Of a stretch of DNA of 9,301 nt, positions 6,398-9,301 are shown piece after piece. The stretch is from NCBI GenBank assembly GCA_030744095.1, contig JASLRF010000559.1, positions 1-9,301 on the forward strand. Direction: 5' to 3'. How positions within the stretch are numbered: position 1 is the first letter of the stretch; every line of letters starts with the position of its first letter. This DNA is from Pirellulaceae bacterium (GTDB taxonomy: Bacteria; Planctomycetota; Planctomycetia; Pirellulales; Pirellulaceae). Both the position numbers and the translations under genes were made by a program. The notes under the pieces are model-generated. The model was given only the letters and a program-made list of their open reading frames with translations, did not search any database and was not told the DNA's origin.

Positions 6398-7706
6398 CGG
6401 TGTCGTCTAGTTCGGCCAGCCCGCGATCGCGATCGAATTTGTAGAGTCCAACGTGGTAGTGAACGACTTTGCCGGCGGCATCGATCACCACAACCACGGG
6501 CAATTTGGCACCGGTTACGCGTGGATCGCCAAACGCACGGATTGCCTCGCCGCCATCGATCAGAACCGGGTAACTCAGGTTCATGAATGATCTGAGCTTC
6601 TTCGCGCTTTGCACGCCTCGCGAGTGCGTCGCTTGATTCTCCAACAATTCATTCACAGCGACGCCAAGAACAGTGACATTTTGGTCCTTTCTGTTCCTGT
6701 ACAAGAAGTCGATGTAGGCGACCTGTCCATAGGGCTCCTCCAGCGGACGATCGCGGTAATCCCAAAAATGCAGTACGGTGACCTTGCCATTCGTTTTCTT
6801 CCAATCGAATATCTTTCCGTCCATCTCCGTGATCTGTGGGTGCGGGGCAGCTTGTCCGATTAGCTGTTTTCGCACAGCATTGATGGCCCCGGAACGGTTT
6901 TTCTGCCGTTTTGCGTCCTGCCGCGCCGATTGAGCGATCGCCAATAGTGGTTCACTGACCACTTGATCGACTGCCGCCGGAAGCTCCTTGCGCAATATCG
7001 TCAGGCGAGCGGGATTCCATCGGAAATCACGTGTACGCGGTTCGTGACCGAGTTGGCCGCGTAGTCGCAGCAGTGCGTCAAAGCCACGCCGGGCGACAAC
7101 AAGCTGCGGTTGGGAAATCTGCGTTCGCTCGACCAGTTCCAACGTCAGTTCATGTTCTTCGCCCTGGCCGATAAATATGGTGGATGTCGAGGCCAGGACG
7201 ACGGGGCTTTCCTTATCGATGACGAGCGTGCGTTGGTGGCCATAGGCGTTGCGAATGTCAATATTCCAGCCCTTCTGACCCGCCACACGGGTGTCACCGG
7301 TCACTTTGTAGTCCAAGCGATCTTGAATCCATGTCGCATCCTTTGACAACGCCTGGTCGGTGACGAACATTGGTAACATCACCGGCACGATGCTTGTTCC
7401 GCTTGGCCTTTGATAGAACAGTGTGGGGAGCTGAGCCGGATTCACCTGCCACTTGTGATTGACCTCCAGCTTTCCGAATTGACCAAGCCACGACCATTTG
7501 CCTCGTCCCTGCTCCATCAACGTCCAATAGACCACGGCTCCCTGATCACTGGCGTGGTCCACAAGGCACGTGAGAGTGAAGTCTTTTTCGGTGATGGCGG
7601 GATCGCCCTTTTCCGCAACGAAGCGGCCCTCATACTGCAACTGTGTACCACTTTCCAGTGAAACGGAGGGGAGCGTCATCAACGCGAGCACAAGGGCAAG
7701 ATGCAT
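6369..7706 (-). CDS. Exported protein with CxxC-less thioredoxin/TlpA-like domain
   Basis: This 445-residue protein starts with a short hydrophobic segment, MHLALVLALMTLPSVSLESG, which reads as a signal peptide with a brief n-region, so it is probably periplasmic. Residues about 20-200 form a beta-rich part I cannot assign; about 205-280 is helical and charged. From about 286 (GQAAPHPQITEMDGKIFDWK) to 440 the pattern is a thioredoxin/AhpC-TSA fold: KVTVLHFWDYRDRPLEEP sits where TlpA proteins have an FWATWCGPC-like active site, and KLPVVVVIDAAGKVVHYHVG (401-420) holds the cis-proline P403 and following strands. Both active-site cysteines are missing; the only cysteine in the protein is C47. 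It therefore cannot do ordinary disulfide exchange. The start ATG has GGAAG a few bases upstream. Function is unknown; a binding or scaffold role is possible. Confidence 0.85.
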   Translation of the reverse strand: MHLALVLALMTLPSVSLESGTQLQYEGRFVAEKGDPAITEKDFTLTCLVDHASDQGAVVYWTLMEQGRGKWSWLGQFGKLEVNHKWQVNPAQLPTLFYQRPSGTSIVPVMLPMFVTDQALSKDATWIQDRLDYKVTGDTRVAGQKGWNIDIRNAYGHQRTLVIDKESPVVLASTSTIFIGQGEEHELTLELVERTQISQPQLVVARRGFDALLRLRGQLGHEPRTRDFRWNPARLTILRKELPAAVDQVVSEPLLAIAQSARQDAKRQKNRSGAINAVRKQLIGQAAPHPQITEMDGKIFDWKKTNGKVTVLHFWDYRDRPLEEPYGQVAYIDFLYRNRKDQNVTVLGVAVNELLENQATHSRGVQSAKKLRSFMNLSYPVLIDGGEAIRAFGDPRVTGAKLPVVVVIDAAGKVVHYHVGLYKFDRDRGLAELDDTVKQAMKTGS

Positions 7707-7867
7707 AGGGCTTCCAGTCGAGAATTAAGGGGACGGCCAGCTCTGGTAGGGATTTCTGGTATCCGCGTCCAGATCAGGCGGTGGAGGTTTGGAAGAGGGA
7801 TGGCGTGATTCTAACGAGAAGTTTGATGATCTGCGACCGTTTGTCTCGGCCCCGCCTGGCCGTCGTA
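7707..7867. other. Upstream region of the thioredoxin-like gene
   Basis: This is the non-coding start of a 655-bp gap (7707-8361). It should hold the leftward promoter of the thioredoxin-like gene. TAGAAT on the minus strand (7813-7808) is a possible -10 box, but I see no convincing -35 partner. Nothing else is recognisable here. Confidence 0.35.
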
Positions 7868-7976
7868 CAGACTTTGTCACTTTGGAGGTTTGAGAGAGCT
7901 TTGAATATGTTCTTCTCCCCTCGCAGACTTCGCTTTGGACGATGGAGAGAGCCTTGAATATGTCCTTCTCCCCTCG
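7868..7976. repeat. Tandem duplication of a ~55-bp unit
   Basis: Unit A (7868-7923) and unit B (7924-7976) are adjacent and in the same orientation. Both begin CAGACTT, continue through CTTTGGA, and end in a 32-bp core (7892-7923 and 7945-7976) that differs at only two positions and contains TTGAATATGT and CTTCTCCCCTCG. Unit B runs directly into the inverted repeat at 7964-8067. Confidence 0.7.
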
Positions 7977-8067
7977 GGAGAAGGTGGCCGAAGGCCGGAT
8001 GAGGGGTGGCAGATTTCGTTTGGCAGCTCGCCCCCTCATCCTAATCCTTCTCCCCGAGGTGAGAAGG
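7964..8067. repeat. Composite inverted-repeat intergenic element (CTTCTCCC family)
   Basis: The element starts with a perfect 9-bp stem, CCTTCTCCC (7964-7972) and GGGAGAAGG (7976-7984), with a 3-nt loop. GGCC-GAA-GGCC (7986-7996) follows. GGATGAGGGG (7997-8006) pairs with CCCCTCATCC (8032-8041). It closes with CCTTCTC (8046-8052) and GAGAAGG (8061-8067). The two ends are thus related and the whole is an imperfect dyad with no coding capacity. A similar fragment lies at 949-974. Such repeats are common between planctomycete genes. Confidence 0.65.
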
Positions 8068-8107
8068 GATGCGCTGCCGGATTCTTCTCTTAGTCAAAAG
8101 AAGGTAG

Positions 8108-8188
8108 GCCGGAACAAGTGCAGCGCCGTTCCGGCAAAGCAACGCTTTGTGCGATTTTGAGCCGGAACTGCGCGACGCTTGTTCCGGT
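8108..8188. repeat. REP-like pair of opposed palindromes
   Basis: GCCGGAAC (8108-8115) pairs with GTTCCGGC (8128-8135) over a 12-nt loop. A second copy, GCCGGAAC (8161-8168) and GTTCCGGT (8181-8188), also has a 12-nt loop, which is an approximate reverse complement of the first (AAGTGCAGCGCC against TGCGCGACGCTT). The two copies thus lie head to head, forming a long imperfect inverted repeat. Between them CAAAGC-AAC-GCTTTG (8135-8149) is a third small hairpin. Confidence 0.7.
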
Positions 8189-8266
8189 CCACAATAGATT
8201 TCACAGCATCTCTGCGAACTTGGTGACTGGGAAGTCCGTGTCCGTGGAGCGAGCGGTCAGCTGCGG

Positions 8267-8294
8267 TTGCGGGCACGCACAAAGCAGTTATACT
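8267..8294 (+). promoter_or_regulatory. Candidate promoter for rpmB-gatC
   Basis: TATACT (8289-8294) matches five of six -10 positions, with TTGCGG (8267-8272) at a 16-bp spacing as a weak -35. The predicted leader to the rpmB ATG is about 60 nt. No other good promoter lies between the repeats and rpmB. Confidence 0.45.
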
Positions 8295-8361
8295 GCGGGT
8301 TTCAAAATTGCGAATCACGGTAAGCTGCTCGGCGGTAATCACTTAAACGAAGGAATTAGGC

Positions 8362-8646
8362 ATGGCACGCGTGTGCGAGGTTTGTAGCAAACGGACGCAA
8401 ATGGGGAATTCAGTCGAGCTTCGTGGTAAGGCGAAATACCTCGGCGGTGTGGGTACAAAAATCACAGGAATCTCGCGTCGCAAGTTCAAGCCGAATCTGC
8501 AGCGCGTTCATGTAACGACCGCCGACGGTACGAACAAGACGATGCGCGTCTGCGTGAGCTGTCTTCGGAGTGGTGCAGTAAAGAAAGCGGTGCGTAGTAA
8601 GCCGTTCCGAGTTCCCAGTGAAGCGAAGGCGAAAGCCGCCAAATGA
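8362..8646 (+). CDS. rpmB: 50S ribosomal protein L28, zinc-binding form
   Basis: The 94-residue basic protein begins MARVCEVCSKRTQMGNSVEL and continues through ISRRKFKPNLQRVHV, the conserved L28 core. It keeps two CxxC pairs, C5-x2-C8 and C64-x2-C67 (RVCVSC), so it is the C+ form that binds zinc; the C- form used by some bacteria in zinc limitation lacks these cysteines. The lysine- and alanine-rich tail after residue 72 is somewhat longer than usual. L28 is a structural protein of the large ribosomal subunit. AGGA (8351-8354) lies seven bases before the ATG. The stop overlaps the gatC start as ATGA, so the two are surely co-transcribed. No rpmG (L33) is adjacent. Confidence 0.97.
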   Translation: MARVCEVCSKRTQMGNSVELRGKAKYLGGVGTKITGISRRKFKPNLQRVHVTTADGTNKTMRVCVSCLRSGAVKKAVRSKPFRVPSEAKAKAAK

Positions 8647-8933
8647 GTCTCAGCAAGGCCGATGTCGAAAAGGTCTCTTTGCTTGCCCGTCTCAAACTGA
8701 CGGATGAAGAGTTGGCAACAATGACAAGGCAAATGGACCACGTCCTTCATTACGTCCAGCAACTTGAAGAGCTTGACACCAGCGACGTCCAGCCGATGGC
8801 GCACGCGGCGGACCTGACCAACGTCTTTGCCGACGACGTGCTGCGCGCGAGCTTGCCGCGGGGCGCCGCGCTCGCCAACGCACCCAAACGAGACGACGCA
8901 TACTATCTAGTCCCTGCGGTGTTAGGAGACTGA
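8643..8933 (+). CDS. gatC: Asp-tRNA(Asn)/Glu-tRNA(Gln) amidotransferase subunit C
   Basis: GatC is the small subunit that wraps and stabilises GatA in the GatCAB amidotransferase, which converts misacylated Glu-tRNA(Gln) and/or Asp-tRNA(Asn) to the correct amide. At 96 residues it has usual length. Family marks are VEKVSLLARLKLTDEEL (8-24), the helical middle MDHVLHYVQQLEELDTSDVQP (31-51, a coil-forming stretch), and LRASLPRGAALANAPKRDDAYYLVP towards the C-terminus, ending in VPAVLGD. The ATG overlaps the rpmB stop by ATGA, which indicates translational coupling of a ribosomal protein with a tRNA-maturation subunit. gatA follows after 106 bp; gatB is not in the window. Confidence 0.95.
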   Translation: MSLSKADVEKVSLLARLKLTDEELATMTRQMDHVLHYVQQLEELDTSDVQPMAHAADLTNVFADDVLRASLPRGAALANAPKRDDAYYLVPAVLGD

Positions 8934-9039
8934 GGGACCACGGACCAGCAGCGACGGAGCTATACGTCGGCGAATGTCCCTCCGCTCCGCTGCAGGTCGC
9001 TCGCCTCACCCCCTGACCCCGACCTCTGGCCGTTGAATC
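8934..9039 (+). other. gatC-gatA intergenic spacer with inverted repeats
   Basis: GAGGGAC (8932-8938, overlapping the gatC stop) pairs perfectly with GTCCCTC (8976-8982). Next to it AGCAGCGACGGAGC (8947-8960) and GCTCCGCTGC (8984-8993) are loosely complementary. Transcribed RNA could form a strong structure here. No T-run is seen, so termination between the two genes is not clear. Confidence 0.35.
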
Positions 9040-9301
9040 ATGTCGCTAATTGACTCGTCCGCCATCGACTTGCTGCGTTTGCTCAACTCCTGCGAGATCA
9101 CCGCTGTTGAAGTGACGCAGGCATATCTCGATCAAATTGCCAAGCATGATGCGCGTATCCAGTCGTTTCTCAGTGTGGGAACCGAGAGCGCGCTTGAGCA
9201 GGCAGCATCCGTCGATCGGCGTCGCGCAAGCGGAAAACCGGTCGGCGAGCTTGCCGGCTTGCCAGTCGCTGTGAAGGACGTTTTGTGCACGGAGGGCTGG
9301 G
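9040..9301 (+). CDS. gatA: Asp-tRNA(Asn)/Glu-tRNA(Gln) amidotransferase subunit A (3' truncated)
   Basis: The first 87 residues are present before the right edge. They begin MSLIDSSAIDLLRLLNSCEI, continue with EVTQAYLDQIAKHDARIQSF, and reach GELAGLPVAVKDVLCTEGW. K79 in PVAVKD is the lysine of the amidase-signature Ser-cisSer-Lys triad; the serines lie beyond the window. GatA hydrolyses glutamine and supplies ammonia to GatB for transamidation of Glu-tRNA(Gln) and/or Asp-tRNA(Asn). The ATG at 9040 is the first possible start, because an in-frame TGA lies at 9034-9036. No clear ribosome-binding site precedes it. It follows gatC in the same direction and is presumably in the same unit. Confidence 0.95.
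   Translation, partial: MSLIDSSAIDLLRLLNSCEITAVEVTQAYLDQIAKHDARIQSFLSVGTESALEQAASVDRRRASGKPVGELAGLPVAVKDVLCTEGW

Noticed and set aside
7725..8160. Overlapping ORFs on both strands in the intergenic repeats (7725-8039 minus, 7942-8160 plus)
   Set aside because: They are built from the repeat elements themselves and have no protein-like composition or ribosome site.
8094..8387. ORFs at 8094-8342 (minus) and 8118-8387 (plus) across the REP-like pair
   Set aside because: They span palindromes and the rpmB promoter and start; reading in both strands is a by-product of the inverted repeat.

Overview
The window looks like chromosomal DNA from a planctomycete, probably of the Rhodopirellula/Pirellula type. 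The reasons are protein style rather than a database match: a ROK protein without zinc cysteines, a small cysteine protein of planctomycete character, a dksA-lspA pair that also occurs in Chlamydia (PVC superphylum), an rpmB-gatC-gatA cluster, weak Shine-Dalgarno sequences, and several hairpin-forming repeats between genes. Most of the window is ordinary housekeeping DNA. I see no phage, transposase, CRISPR, defence island, rRNA or tRNA.

Layout, left to right. A ROK-family sugar kinase, cut by the left edge, runs rightward to 914. A leftward cluster follows, read from 3650 down to 987: thrC (threonine synthase), dapB (dihydrodipicolinate reductase), then a 124-residue protein of unknown function with a C-x5-C-x2-C...H-x2-C pattern. 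ThrC and DapB serve the threonine and lysine/diaminopimelate branches of aspartate-derived amino-acid synthesis. The gap between dapB and the small gene is almost entirely degenerate 14-15 bp tandem repeats. A 318-bp intergenic region (3651-3968) separates thrC from a rightward pair, a DksA/TraR-type zinc-finger regulator and lspA (signal peptidase II), which overlap by about 26 bp. A good sigma-70-like promoter precedes this pair.

Next come an Rrf2-family regulator without the usual iron-sulfur cysteines and a HisN-type histidinol-phosphatase, both rightward. The hisN 3' end overlaps by 29 bp, tail to tail, a leftward gene for an exported two-part protein with a thioredoxin fold that lacks the CxxC active site. 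A 655-bp non-coding region (7707-8361) carries a tandem duplication, a long imperfect inverted repeat and a REP-like pair of opposed palindromes, then a promoter for rpmB (zinc-type L28). gatC overlaps rpmB by ATGA, and gatA follows after 106 bp and runs off the right edge. GatC and GatA belong to the GatCAB amidotransferase that makes Gln-tRNA(Gln) and/or Asn-tRNA(Asn).

The points most worth a second look are the cysteine-free thioredoxin-fold protein, the unknown cysteine protein behind dapB with its repeat-filled leader, the repeat structures at 7868-8188, and the two family members that lack their usual metal or cluster ligands (ROK and Rrf2). I do not claim a new biological system here.
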